A DNA stretch of 64,000 nucleotides. Origin: Pseudomonas sp. P7548 (lineage in GTDB: Bacteria > Pseudomonadota > Gammaproteobacteria > Pseudomonadales > Pseudomonadaceae). The position numbers were made by a program, and so were the translations under genes. Shown piece after piece: positions 1-7,481 of this stretch (its first letter is position 1; each line of letters begins with the position of its first letter). The stretch covers positions 94,079 through 158,078 of the forward strand of contig NZ_JACARO010000020.1 in the NCBI RefSeq assembly GCF_013386585.1. The letters run 5' to 3'. The notes below the pieces were generated by a model. The model was not told the origin of the DNA. It did not search any database and worked only from the letters and a program-made list of their open reading frames with translations.

Positions 1-182
1 AACCGTCGCCGATGGTGTTCGTGCCAGCAACTTTACGTAGGAGTCTGGTAAACGAAAACGACGTTTTTCCCTCACTTTAGGCCAAGAAATCTAACTCCCA
101 AGCACCATCAAGAACGCCAGGCTTCGTGGCGTTACACTAGGGTCCCCGGCAACCGGGGGCTGAACGCTGGAGCTGAATTGCG
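1..182. other. Region upstream of first gene, no gene seen
   Basis: No convincing coding frame or RNA gene is visible here. A short G/C stem (CCCCGG, AACC, CCGGGG-like) lies around 142-158 just ahead of the first regulator gene. The base composition is less GC-rich than the core part of the window. Confidence 0.4.
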
Positions 183-1148
183 ATGTACCGAATTGGATTT
201 TTTGTCTGCACTGGCCACGATGCCCTCGATCTTGCAGGGCCATTATCTGCATTCAACCAAGTGGCGACGGCTGAAGGTTATAAGCCGTATGAGCTTCGCG
301 TCGTATCGCGTTTCGGAGGGCTGGTTATTGGCAATTCCGGCCTTCCGGTCGATACCACTCCGGTCGGTAAGGACATGTTTGACACCGTGATTTTTGTTGG
401 GGGTGAAGTCGAACCCATGCTGACATCAGAAAATGTCGCTGCAGCAAGGCAACTGATCGTTAACGCATCGCGAGTCGCAAGCGTGTGCACGGGTGCGTTC
501 TTGCTGGCAGAGACCGGCCTGTTGAACGATCGGCGGGCTACGACGCACTGGCACCACACTGCACAACTGCAATCGCGTTACCCCCGCATCAACGTTGAAG
601 GGGACATTATTTTTATAGAGGACGGACACGTCTGGACCTCAGCGGGCATTGCTTCCGGGATCGATCTGGCGCTCGCTATGATTGAGAAAGACAGGGGGGC
701 GAATGTAGCGCGCGATGTCTCCAGGTTGCTGGTCGTTCCCTACCGCCGACCTGGTCGCCAGTCGCAAATTTCCGCGATGTCGCAAATGGAACCAGAGTCA
801 GATCGCATCCGTATTGCGCTGAAATTCGCCAGAGAGCACTTGTCTGAGGCGTTACCCATTGAGCGACTCGCCGATGCGGCGAGATTGAGCTTGAGGCAAT
901 TTGGACGAGCATTCCGTCGAGAGACGGGAGAAACGCCAGCTAAAGCAGTAGAACGCTTACGCGTCGAAGCGGCGTGTTTACGTTTGCAAGAAGGCAGTGA
1001 GCCGATCGAGCAAGTTGCCCAGGCGGTGGGCTTTACTGACCCCGAACGGATGCGCAGGGCGTTTGTTCGGCTGCATGGATATTCACCGCAACATGTCCGC
1101 CGCGAGAACCGGTTGAGCGCAGAGGGGAGATCGCTCGATGGTGAGTGA
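183..1148 (+). CDS. GlxA family AraC-type transcriptional regulator
   Basis: This is a 321-residue regulator with two parts. Residues 1 to about 170 form a DJ-1/PfpI amidotransferase-like domain, with the nucleophile-elbow sequence VCTGAF (Cys102) followed by TTHW. Residues about 220-310 form an AraC-type double helix-turn-helix ending in GFTDPERMRRAFVRLHGYSP. Family members sense small nitrogenous or amide-like ligands through the DJ-1 domain and activate nearby catabolic genes; the ligand here is unknown. It converges on an isonitrile-hydratase-like gene that a second GlxA regulator flanks on the other side. The ATG at 183 starts the DJ-1 fold directly (MYRIGFFV), so the start is plausible, although no strong ribosome binding site precedes it. 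Confidence 0.9.
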   Translation: MYRIGFFVCTGHDALDLAGPLSAFNQVATAEGYKPYELRVVSRFGGLVIGNSGLPVDTTPVGKDMFDTVIFVGGEVEPMLTSENVAAARQLIVNASRVASVCTGAFLLAETGLLNDRRATTHWHHTAQLQSRYPRINVEGDIIFIEDGHVWTSAGIASGIDLALAMIEKDRGANVARDVSRLLVVPYRRPGRQSQISAMSQMEPESDRIRIALKFAREHLSEALPIERLADAARLSLRQFGRAFRRETGETPAKAVERLRVEAACLRLQEGSEPIEQVAQAVGFTDPERMRRAFVRLHGYSPQHVRRENRLSAEGRSLDGE

Positions 1149-1156
1149 TGGACGGT

Positions 1157-1190
1157 AAAGCCCTCGCATGCAGGAATACGGGGCTTTTTT
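1157..1190 (+). terminator. Rho-independent terminator after the first GlxA gene
   Basis: AAAGCCC at 1157-1163 pairs with GGGCTTT at 1181-1187 and is followed by a run of T. It lies 8 bases after the stop codon. The 17-base loop is long, so strength is uncertain. Confidence 0.55.
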
Positions 1191-1251
1191 TGCCTGCCGA
1201 TGACGTTACTCAGGAACCGACCGCCAAGAGAACAACGCTACGGAACTACAA

Positions 1252-1983
1252 TTAGGTGGGAGCCCGTGTTGATAACCGTGCTCGGCGCGCCATATGTTCA
1301 TTCGCGACGCTTACCGCTTCGTCGGTTCGCCCCCACAGCCCCTTTATCTGCGCAACGATTTCGGGGCGCGCGGTGCGTGGATTCCCCGAGGTCATTGTCG
1401 GCTGCGGGTCGTACTCAAGCACGAGTTGCGTAAATTCAGCCGCGTCCCGACCTTTGAGTTGCGCGATGACCAGCAGCGCAAAATCGATACCTGCCGTTAC
1501 ACCGCCACCGGTGATTCGGTTCCTGTCGATGCATACTCGTTCGTAGCTCGGTTCGATACCCAGTGCGATAAGGGGTTCGTAGAAAGGCCAATAAGTCGCT
1601 GCGCGGTAGCCCTCCAATAATCCCGCCATGGCAAGAAGTACAGAGCCTGTGCATACAGCGGTTACATAGGTGGCCGTCTTGCCTGCGCGAGCAATGAAAT
1701 CGAGCAGCTCCTGGTCCTTCATGATTTCAGGCGTTCCTCCACCCCCAGCGACAAACAGCACGTCCAGGTTATCTGGAACGTCATCAAACGTGATCGTAGG
1801 GTTCAGGGTGACACCCATATCCGTAGGAACGGGCTCCAGGGTCTTCCAGATTATGTGAGTTTTGGCATGAAGGCCGAACGCCGTCTGTGGACCTGCCAAA
1901 TCCTGCAGAGTGAAACCAGGAAAAATCACCATGCCAATCTGCAGTTGGCGCTCTTCACGCTTATCGCTCAGCTCATCAGACAT
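1252..1983 (-). CDS. DJ-1/PfpI family protein, isonitrile-hydratase-like
   Basis: This is a 243-residue single-domain DJ-1/PfpI protein with no DNA-binding tail. Segments HIIWKTLEPV, YVTAVCTGS (Cys111, likely nucleophile), RNRITGGGVTAGIDFAL and LEYDPQP recall the Pseudomonas isonitrile hydratase InhA, which hydrates isonitriles to N-substituted formamides. That comparison is from memory of the family, so substrate assignment is an inference. The extra C-terminal 40 or so residues are basic and look unstructured. It is divergent from the GlxA gene at 2111 and convergent with the GlxA gene at 183, an arrangement expected for a catabolic enzyme with dedicated regulators. An AGGAGA-like ribosome binding site lies just upstream of the ATG at 1983. 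Confidence 0.85.
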   Translation of the reverse strand: MSDELSDKREERQLQIGMVIFPGFTLQDLAGPQTAFGLHAKTHIIWKTLEPVPTDMGVTLNPTITFDDVPDNLDVLFVAGGGGTPEIMKDQELLDFIARAGKTATYVTAVCTGSVLLAMAGLLEGYRAATYWPFYEPLIALGIEPSYERVCIDRNRITGGGVTAGIDFALLVIAQLKGRDAAEFTQLVLEYDPQPTMTSGNPRTARPEIVAQIKGLWGRTDEAVSVANEHMARRARLSTRAPT

Positions 1984-2110
1984 TACCGTCTCCTCTCGTC
2001 GTAATTGACTAAAGCGTATTCCTGCTGGACGCTGTACGTGAGTGGCTTAAACGACATCAAACGATCGTTTTCTGCCAGCCATTTTGATTTTGAGAGCAGA
2101 GGTCCACGGC

Positions 2111-3058
2111 GTGCACAAGATTGCGGTGCTGGTATTGAATGATGTGGTGCCCTTGGACTTGGGTATCGCCTATCAGGTTTTTGCGTTGGCTTCTCAGGTC
2201 GATGGGAGCAACGCTTACGAGGTGGAGGTGTGCGCACCCGAGCGGACAATTCGGGCCGCTGGCTTTGATATGCAGGTGCGGTATGGCCTCGACCGTCTTG
2301 AACTAGCCCACACTGTTGTCATTCCAGGGTGTGAAGACCCGTTTGGAGTCGTTCCAGAAGCGGTAAGCATTGCTCTTCGCGAGGCACATACGCGGGGCGC
2401 ACGGTTAGCGTCCATCTGCACGGGGGCTTTTATCTTGGCCGCGAGCGGTCTTCTTGGTGGCAAACGCGTCACGACGCACTGGCGTTTCGCCGAGGACTTG
2501 GCCAGGCTTTATCCAGAGATAAAAGTAGAACCTAATGTCCTATTTGTGGATGAAGGCAGCATCGTGACGTCGGCCGGCGCGTCAGCGGGATTAGATATGG
2601 GTTTGCATATCGTGCGACGCGACTTTGGTCAGGCTGTTGCGGCAAACACTGCCCGTCTGGTGGTCGCGCCACTGTATCGTGATGGCGGTCAGGCCCAATT
2701 TATTCGTCAGGAGCTTCCAGGTTCTCCAACCAGCTTAATGTCCTTGATCGAATGGATACGGGACAATTTGAACCGTCCGCATACGGTCGATAGCCTTGCC
2801 GCTCGCGCCAACATGAGCTCGCGTACCTTTGCTCGGCGATTTCAAGAACAGACCGGTACGACACCTTTACAGTGGCTTCTCACCGCTCGTATTGATCGAG
2901 CGCGTGAGCTGCTTGAGGACAGCGAGACATCGGTTGATCAAACGGCATTGCTTTCCGGATTCGGGTCTGCGGTGACCTTCCGGTCGCGGTTCCGAAAAGT
3001 CGTTGGCCTCACGCCAACGGAGTACCGTCGCCGTTTTAGTTCGGCTCGGCACGTTTGA
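2111..3058 (+). CDS. GlxA family AraC-type transcriptional regulator (second copy)
   Basis: This is a 315-residue regulator: an N-terminal DJ-1/PfpI domain with SICTGAF (Cys103) and TTHW, then an AraC helix-turn-helix region from about residue 215 with RTFARRFQEQTGTTPLQWL and the closing GFGSAVTFRSRFRKVVGLTPTEYRR. I chose the GTG at 2111 because AGAGG lies 8 bases upstream and the DJ-1 fold begins there (HKIAVLVL); a TTG at 2084 in the same frame would add nine unlikely residues. It is transcribed divergently from the isonitrile-hydratase-like gene, so that gene is its most likely target. It is clearly paralogous to the regulator at 183. Confidence 0.88.
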   Translation: MHKIAVLVLNDVVPLDLGIAYQVFALASQVDGSNAYEVEVCAPERTIRAAGFDMQVRYGLDRLELAHTVVIPGCEDPFGVVPEAVSIALREAHTRGARLASICTGAFILAASGLLGGKRVTTHWRFAEDLARLYPEIKVEPNVLFVDEGSIVTSAGASAGLDMGLHIVRRDFGQAVAANTARLVVAPLYRDGGQAQFIRQELPGSPTSLMSLIEWIRDNLNRPHTVDSLAARANMSSRTFARRFQEQTGTTPLQWLLTARIDRARELLEDSETSVDQTALLSGFGSAVTFRSRFRKVVGLTPTEYRRRFSSARHV

Positions 3059-3127
3059 TGAACAGCGGCATACCTGGCCAGTAGCAAACAACGTCGATTT
3101 TCTTTTGACCCAGTGTTTTTGGCCGAC

Positions 3128-3154
3128 ACAAAAAAGCCCGCGCTTGGCGGGCTT
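3128..3154 (-). terminator. Rho-independent terminator for the VOC gene
   Basis: AAGCCCGC (3134-3141) pairs with GCGGGCTT (3147-3154) around a 5-base loop. An A-run on the plus strand at 3128-3135 gives the T-tract for minus-strand transcripts. It lies between the converging ends of the second GlxA gene and the VOC gene and could act on both. Confidence 0.75.
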
Positions 3155-3177
3155 GAGGTGAACACTGGGAATCGCGC

Positions 3178-3588
3178 TTACGCAGACAAGTGCAAATCGC
3201 CACGATGGACTATGTGCACTTTATTGCCATCCGGGTCACGTAGGTACGCGCCATAATAGCCGTCGCCATAATGCGCGCGTGGCCCTGGTTCACCCGCATC
3301 AACACCGCCAGCACGAAGGCCTGCGGCGTAGGCTGCGTCGACAGAGTCTGGATGTGGCGCGCAGAAAGCCACCATGCTGCCATTTCCCGCGACGGCCTCT
3401 TTGAGGTCGTAAGGGCAGTAAACATAAAAGCGCGGCAGGGGGCTGTTGGGGTTAACCCAGCATGCGGCAAGAGGCCCTCCATCAGGTGTTACAACCCGAC
3501 GGCAAAGTCCCAGAGGGATCAGCACCGCGTCATAGAAGGTAGCGGCTTTATCAAGATCGTTTGTCCCAACGGTTACGTGACTGAACAT
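3178..3588 (-). CDS. VOC family protein (glyoxalase/bleomycin-resistance fold)
   Basis: This 136-residue protein has the paired beta-alpha-beta-beta-beta pattern of the vicinal oxygen chelate superfamily. It opens with MFSHVTVGTNDLDKAATFYDAVL, the typical first module with a metal-ligand His near residue 4, and closes with GDGYYGAYLRDPDGNKVHIVH. Small VOC proteins of this type have varied substrates, and nothing here fixes one. The ATG at 3588 has AGGAA about 8 bases upstream. It converges on the second GlxA gene, so it is probably an independent unit rather than part of the isonitrile-like cluster. Confidence 0.88.
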   Translation of the reverse strand: MFSHVTVGTNDLDKAATFYDAVLIPLGLCRRVVTPDGGPLAACWVNPNSPLPRFYVYCPYDLKEAVAGNGSMVAFCAPHPDSVDAAYAAGLRAGGVDAGEPGPRAHYGDGYYGAYLRDPDGNKVHIVHRGDLHLSA

Positions 3589-3805
3589 CCTGTGTTCCTA
3601 CTGACGAAGGCGAGGGGCTATCGTGTCATTTTGTAGGGTGGCGCGTATAGCCGTCGTTGTGCGCGCCCAAGTAAGACATTTACCGGTAACGACATGACTC
3701 CGCGCTGGGCTTTTTGCATCGAGTTCCCCAGTGCTACAGTCCCGGCAAACCAAAGAGGGAACAACATGCATTTGGCCCAAAGATTTGTTCCGGACGGGTT
3801 GACAC

Positions 3806-4126
3806 ATGGGTAAGCTTGACCACTTAAACGATCTGCTGCGCGAGCATGATTGCGTTATGTCGATCGACATAAAATTCGACGATTCCAAATACGATTTGCG
3901 GTTGAAACTGTCTGTCGATGAGTCAGGTTTGGACGCAGTGACTCTTACTTTTCACGATATCAGCGCGCTTGATTTGAACGGGTTTGGTGGTGGGTTGACC
4001 CAGTTTATGCATCTTGAGGCATCTCGTGTGGAAGACGGCCTCGACAGAGTCCGCTATGAAATCAGAGATCTGAGTGACGAGAAGATATCGTTTAAGTTTT
4101 TCACTTTCAGCGGTTCAACTATTTAG
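3806..4126 (+). CDS. Hypothetical protein, 106 residues
   Basis: I do not recognise this protein. It is acidic, soluble, and predicted by eye to be rich in beta strands with alternating charged and hydrophobic residues (YDLRLKLSV, DAVTLTFHDI, ISFKFFTFSG). The general look resembles small immunity-type or Imm50-like proteins, but no motif proves this. It has no signal peptide or cysteine pair. Its composition is less GC-rich than the core genes in the window. It stands alone between the VOC gene and the tRNA-Leu gene, a position consistent with accessory DNA next to a tRNA integration site. Confidence 0.65.
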   Translation: MGKLDHLNDLLREHDCVMSIDIKFDDSKYDLRLKLSVDESGLDAVTLTFHDISALDLNGFGGGLTQFMHLEASRVEDGLDRVRYEIRDLSDEKISFKFFTFSGSTI

Positions 4127-4228
4127 GGGCGATCAGGCGGATTTTGATAGCGGCGGTAGGGTTTGTGTTCGGTCGGCAGGACGCCGGGCTGGGTGAGTTG
4201 CGCAGCGGCGCCCAAAATTGCAGAGCGC

Positions 4229-4269
4229 AAAAGATAAGGGCCTGCACGACGTTAATCATGCAAGCCCTT
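4229..4269 (-). terminator. Rho-independent terminator downstream of tRNA-Leu
   Basis: On the minus strand AAGGGCTTGCA (4269-4259) can pair with TGCAGGCCCTT (4246-4236) with one G-U pair and is followed by ATCTTTT. It starts 9 bases after the encoded CCA of the tRNA gene. Confidence 0.65.
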
Positions 4270-4277
4270 GATATCTA

Positions 4278-4364
4278 TGGTGCCCGAAGCCGGAATCGAA
4301 CCGGCACGCCCTTACGAGCGGGGGATTTTAAGTCCCATGCGTCTACCAGTTTCGCCATTCGGGC
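4278..4364 (-). tRNA. tRNA-Leu (anticodon UAA), CCA encoded
   Basis: This is an 87-base gene with a seven-pair acceptor stem (GCCCGAA at the 5' end, TTCGGGC near the 3' end), discriminator A at 4281 and encoded CCA at 4278-4280. It has the D-loop GGTAGACGCA sequence, the anticodon context GACTTAAAATC (anticodon UAA), a long type II variable arm (CTCGTAAGGGCG) and the T-arm GGTTCGATTCC. Leucine tRNAs are frequent integration targets for islands; the 3' end faces the lower-GC block at 1-4126. Confidence 0.97.
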
Positions 4365-4589
4365 GGTAGCGCGGTGAAGCAGGGTTGGGAATATATAGAC
4401 CCAAACGCTTCGACGCAAGGTCGCAGCGCTCCTTTCTTGCACAAACGCCCGGCTGAAAAAGCTCGATAGATCAGTGATCTACGGATAACTCTTGGCGCAA
4501 TGCCGAGGAATCTTACAGCACGGGAACAAGATCCCAAAATCCCAGTCATAGCGATATGCCATCCCGGCAGTCATGAAAGGAATCTGTTG

Positions 4590-5156
4590 ATGCACAGTGT
4601 TCGCAAGCCTTCTTTGGTCATTGCTGCAAGCGTATTGGGGTTGCTGGCCGCCTTTGGTGTGACGACGGCGCAGGCGGGTGATGTGCAGTGGGGAAGTTTC
4701 GGTTCAGGCAGCAGCGACAAGCTCACCACCAGCTCAACGGAGGGCGCCCACCGCGTGTTGTCCACCACCGGTTTTTCGGTAAGTGATCTCGAAAAAATGC
4801 GCGATGGCCAAAAGAGCGATCATGAAGAGCTGCAGCGGCTCAAGAGCAAGCTGGACGAGCAGGCGATGTATTTCGAGGAGTTCAAGCGTAAGAACGGCTC
4901 AAGTTCCAGCGCCAGCGACAGCCAATTATCCGACTTGAAGCGCACCGTGGCCGATCAGAAAAACACCATCGACAAGCTCAAAAGCGAAGTGGATGACCTC
5001 AAGCGCAATTCAAGCTCCAGTTCCAATTCCAGCTCCAGCGAACTGTCGCGGCTCAAGAGCGATGTCAGTGACCAGAAGCGCAGCATCGACGATCAAAAAC
5101 GCAGCCTGGACGACCTCAAACGCAGCCTGGATACGTTGAGCAGCAAGGTGAAATAA
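4590..5156 (+). CDS. Exported serine-rich coiled-coil protein
   Basis: I do not recognise the family. The ATG at 4590 (GAAAGGA about 9 bases upstream) gives a 188-residue precursor with a signal peptide: a basic start, then VIAASVLGLLAAFGVTT, then a TAQA cleavage-like site before GDVQW. The mature part is a long charged helix with heptad-like spacing of Leu (LKSKLDEQ, LKRTVADQKNTIDKLKSEVDDLKR, LKRSLDTLSSKV), broken twice by serine runs (GSSSSASDS and NSSSSSNSSSSE). This suggests a periplasmic coiled coil with flexible serine linkers. The frame extends upstream to 4500, but that part lacks a signal. The gene stands alone and has its own terminator. Confidence 0.82.
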   Translation: MHSVRKPSLVIAASVLGLLAAFGVTTAQAGDVQWGSFGSGSSDKLTTSSTEGAHRVLSTTGFSVSDLEKMRDGQKSDHEELQRLKSKLDEQAMYFEEFKRKNGSSSSASDSQLSDLKRTVADQKNTIDKLKSEVDDLKRNSSSSSNSSSSELSRLKSDVSDQKRSIDDQKRSLDDLKRSLDTLSSKVK

Positions 5157-5171
5157 CCCGCCCTACAGACT

Positions 5172-5200
5172 GGCGCCTGCAAGCAGCAGGCGCCTTGTCT
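5172..5200 (+). terminator. Rho-independent terminator after the coiled-coil gene
   Basis: GGCGCCTGC at 5172-5180 and GCAGGCGCC at 5186-5194 form a nine-pair stem with a 5-base loop, followed by the imperfect T-tract TTGTCT. Confidence 0.65.
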
Positions 5201-5207
5201 GAGCCGA

Positions 5208-5489
5208 TTATACGAACGGCTGGCCGCTGAAACCCCGTGGCAAACGCTGCAGCCCGGGCAGATCGGTCAGGCGTTGCGTCCAGGCACTGCGCCAATCACT
5301 GGCGGTGTGGGTCTTGGCTTTGCGCGCGGCGCGGCGAGCGGCATTACGCTGGGTGCGCCGCGCTTCTTTGTAGGCATCGGTGTTGCGGCAGGTACGGCAT
5401 TTGACACGGTTCAGCTCGGTGCTGGACGTGAGGTTGTTACCGTGATGGCCGCAGGCCAAATGCCCGGCGACCTTGAAGTGAGTGACCAT
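5208..5489 (-). CDS. Small basic protein with possible zinc-binding Cys motif
   Basis: This 93-residue protein is not recognised. It begins with MVTHFKVAGHLACGHHG, has CRTC at residues 31-34, and continues with a strongly basic helix-like stretch (RRTQRNAARRAARKAK). The H...C...H plus CxxC layout could bind zinc, and the basic tail could bind nucleic acid; both are inferences. A good ribosome binding site AAGGAGA lies about 8 bases upstream of the ATG at 5489, which supports a real gene. It is divergent from the GFA-family gene at 5672. Confidence 0.72.
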   Translation of the reverse strand: MVTHFKVAGHLACGHHGNNLTSSTELNRVKCRTCRNTDAYKEARRTQRNAARRAARKAKTHTASDWRSAWTQRLTDLPGLQRLPRGFSGQPFV

Positions 5490-5671
5490 GTAAGCGTCTC
5501 CTTCTTATGGGGGTACGCACAGCCCGGCAGGGCGGGTGTACGTGAGCAGGGCGGGACAATTTCTCCCGGCGCCTTACAGTTACGACCTTACGCGACGTGC
5601 AGCGTTCGGTTTTGTTATCACCGGGGTTCACGCTACCCTGAGGCGTCAACAATCATAAAAAGGAGTGGATA

Positions 5672-6130
5672 ATGAGCGTCGAACACCAGCCGCTGGAAGG
5701 CAGTTGCCGCTGCAACCGGGTGCGTTTCAGCGTGAGTTTGCCACCAGTGATCACCATGGCCTGCCACTGCACCGGCTGCCAGAAGATGACCTCCAGCGCG
5801 TTCTCCCTCAGTGCGCTGATTCCCGCCAGTGGTTTTACCGTGACCCAAGGCTGCCCGGTGATGGGCGGGCTGCACGGTGTGGACCGCCATTATTGCTGCC
5901 CGCACTGCATGAGCTGGCTGTTTACCCGTCCCCATGGCATCGATGAGTTCGTCAACGTGCGTGCGACCTTGCTGGACAACGCCGGTGCCTACGTACCCTT
6001 CATGGAAACCTGGACCAGCGAAAAACTGCCCTGGGCCTCCACACCCGCCGTCGAAAGTTTTGCGCAGTTGCCTCAGCCACACGATTTCCCGCGATTGATG
6101 CAGGCCTACGCCGAATTCAACGCGGGCTGA
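5672..6130 (+). CDS. GFA family protein (glutathione-dependent formaldehyde-activating-like)
   Basis: This 152-residue protein has the zinc-binding pattern of the GFA/CENP-V fold: GSCRCNRVRF near residue 10, MACHCTGCQKMT near residue 30, and HYCCPHCMSWLF near residue 75. Family members bind two zinc ions; the founding member speeds formation of S-hydroxymethylglutathione, but most relatives have unknown substrates. An AAGGAG site lies about 8 bases upstream of the ATG. It converges closely on the DinB gene, with 2 bases between the stop codons. Confidence 0.9.
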   Translation: MSVEHQPLEGSCRCNRVRFSVSLPPVITMACHCTGCQKMTSSAFSLSALIPASGFTVTQGCPVMGGLHGVDRHYCCPHCMSWLFTRPHGIDEFVNVRATLLDNAGAYVPFMETWTSEKLPWASTPAVESFAQLPQPHDFPRLMQAYAEFNAG

Positions 6131-6132
6131 TT

Positions 6133-6660
6133 TCAGTCGATCAGTGCCAGCAGGTCGGTATCGCCGACGTCCACGCCCGCCTGGGTCAGCAACGTGGTTG
6201 CCTGGCCCCGATGGTGGGTCTGGTGATTGAAAAAATGCACCAGCAGGCTGAAGAAGGGCTTGTCCGCCGCCGCGCCGCGCATGTTGTGGTAATGCAGGCG
6301 GTGATCCAGGTCGGCTTCACGCAGCGTGTGAGCCCAGTCGATGATGAGTTCGTCCAGCCAGGTTCGACGGGCGCCAAGCTCGTGGAGATCGGCGAAGGCC
6401 AATTGTTTCAGGTTTGTGGGCATGGCCAGGTCGCTCAACGGAGCCAGCACGATGAAGCCTGAAGGATGCTGGGCAAAGCGCTTGAGCCATACGGTGTCGC
6501 CCAGGGTAAGGTGGTTCAGCGTGCCGAGGATCGAGCCGAAAAATGCCTGCCGGTCCATCGCCAGCTCAGCGTCCGTCAACGTGGCGGCCGCGTCGTAGAC
6601 CTTGCGGTTCATCCACTGGTTGTAGCGGGCCATCAATGCGATGTGTTCGATACGGTTCAC
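6133..6660 (-). CDS. DinB family protein
   Basis: This 175-residue protein has the four-helix DinB/YfiT fold. The metal-binding histidines are seen in NHLTLGDTVW (first), then FFNHQTHHRGQATTLL near residue 145, the signature HxxxHRGQ sequence. In the family these bind a divalent metal, and some members are thiol-dependent S-transferases; the substrate is unknown. The ATG at 6660 follows GGAGAA at about 7 bases. It is convergent with the GFA gene and divergent from the DUF533 gene. Confidence 0.9.
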   Translation of the reverse strand: MNRIEHIALMARYNQWMNRKVYDAAATLTDAELAMDRQAFFGSILGTLNHLTLGDTVWLKRFAQHPSGFIVLAPLSDLAMPTNLKQLAFADLHELGARRTWLDELIIDWAHTLREADLDHRLHYHNMRGAAADKPFFSLLVHFFNHQTHHRGQATTLLTQAGVDVGDTDLLALID

Positions 6661-6785
6661 CTGCGTTCTCCCTCAGCGGCGCAATGGCGCCATCATAAGG
6701 CGTGCCCGCCCGGCGGTCATGATATTCGCGCAATGGCGGGCTATGGTTGATGGACGCCTACATTGCACCCTGGGAGGGTGAAATC

Positions 6786-7481
6786 ATGAACACCAGCGAT
6801 CTTCTCGAACAACTGCTGCGCGCCGGGCAGCAGGGCGGCGGTGCCTCGGGTGGCGGCCTGGGTGGCTTGCTCGGCGGTTTGTTGAACGGCGCTGGCACCG
6901 GCATTGCGTCAGCCGGTGGTGGTGGCCTTGGCGGATTACTCGGAGGCCTCGGCGGCCTGTTGGGCGGTGCACCTTCGGGCAACGCGGCGCCCAATCGTTC
7001 TGGCGGGATGAACTACGCCGCGCTGGCGTCCCTCGGCATGGCGGCCTTCCAGGCCTATCAAGCGTGGCAGCGCCAGCAGGCGAGCGCACCGCAGCAAGCC
7101 TTCCAAACGGTCGACCAGTTGGACGGCCCCCAGGCCGAAGCCCATAGCCATGCGCTGTTGCGCGCACTGATCGCGGCGGCCAAGGCGGATGGCCGCATTG
7201 ATGAACAAGAGCAGCAAATGATCGGGGCAGAGATCGGCCGGCATACCGATGACCCGCAATTGCAACAATGGCTCGACGCCGAAGTCGCCAAGCCACTGGA
7301 TGCTGCCGATTTTGCCGAGTACGCCCATGACCCGGCGCTCGCCTCGGAGATTTACCTGGCCAGCGTGATGCTGGTGGACGACCAGCAGGACGCCGAGCGC
7401 AATTACCTCGACGACTTGGCCGCGCAGTTGCAGATCGACCCTCAGTTGCAACTGCACTTGGAGCAACAAGCCAAGGCTTAG
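6786..7481 (+). CDS. TerB-like/DUF533 family protein with Gly-Leu-rich N-terminus
   Basis: The ATG at 6786 (GGAGGGTG about 7 bases upstream) gives 231 residues. The first 85 residues hold a striking repeat of Gly and Leu (GGLGGLLGGLLNG, GGGLGGLLGGLGGLLGG) that could form a flexible membrane-interacting glycine-zipper segment. Residues about 85-110 are MNYAALASLGMAAFQAYQAWQ. From about residue 125 there is a helical TerB/DUF533 domain (LLRALIAAAKADGRIDEQEQQMIGAEI). Its function is not established in the family. Its stop overlaps the stop of the convergent gene at 7478. Confidence 0.85.
   Translation: MNTSDLLEQLLRAGQQGGGASGGGLGGLLGGLLNGAGTGIASAGGGGLGGLLGGLGGLLGGAPSGNAAPNRSGGMNYAALASLGMAAFQAYQAWQRQQASAPQQAFQTVDQLDGPQAEAHSHALLRALIAAAKADGRIDEQEQQMIGAEIGRHTDDPQLQQWLDAEVAKPLDAADFAEYAHDPALASEIYLASVMLVDDQQDAERNYLDDLAAQLQIDPQLQLHLEQQAKA

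Noticed and set aside
3598..3888. A minus-strand frame of 96 codons upstream of the orphan gene at 3806
   Set aside because: It overlaps the plausible plus-strand gene, has no ribosome binding site and no recognisable pattern.
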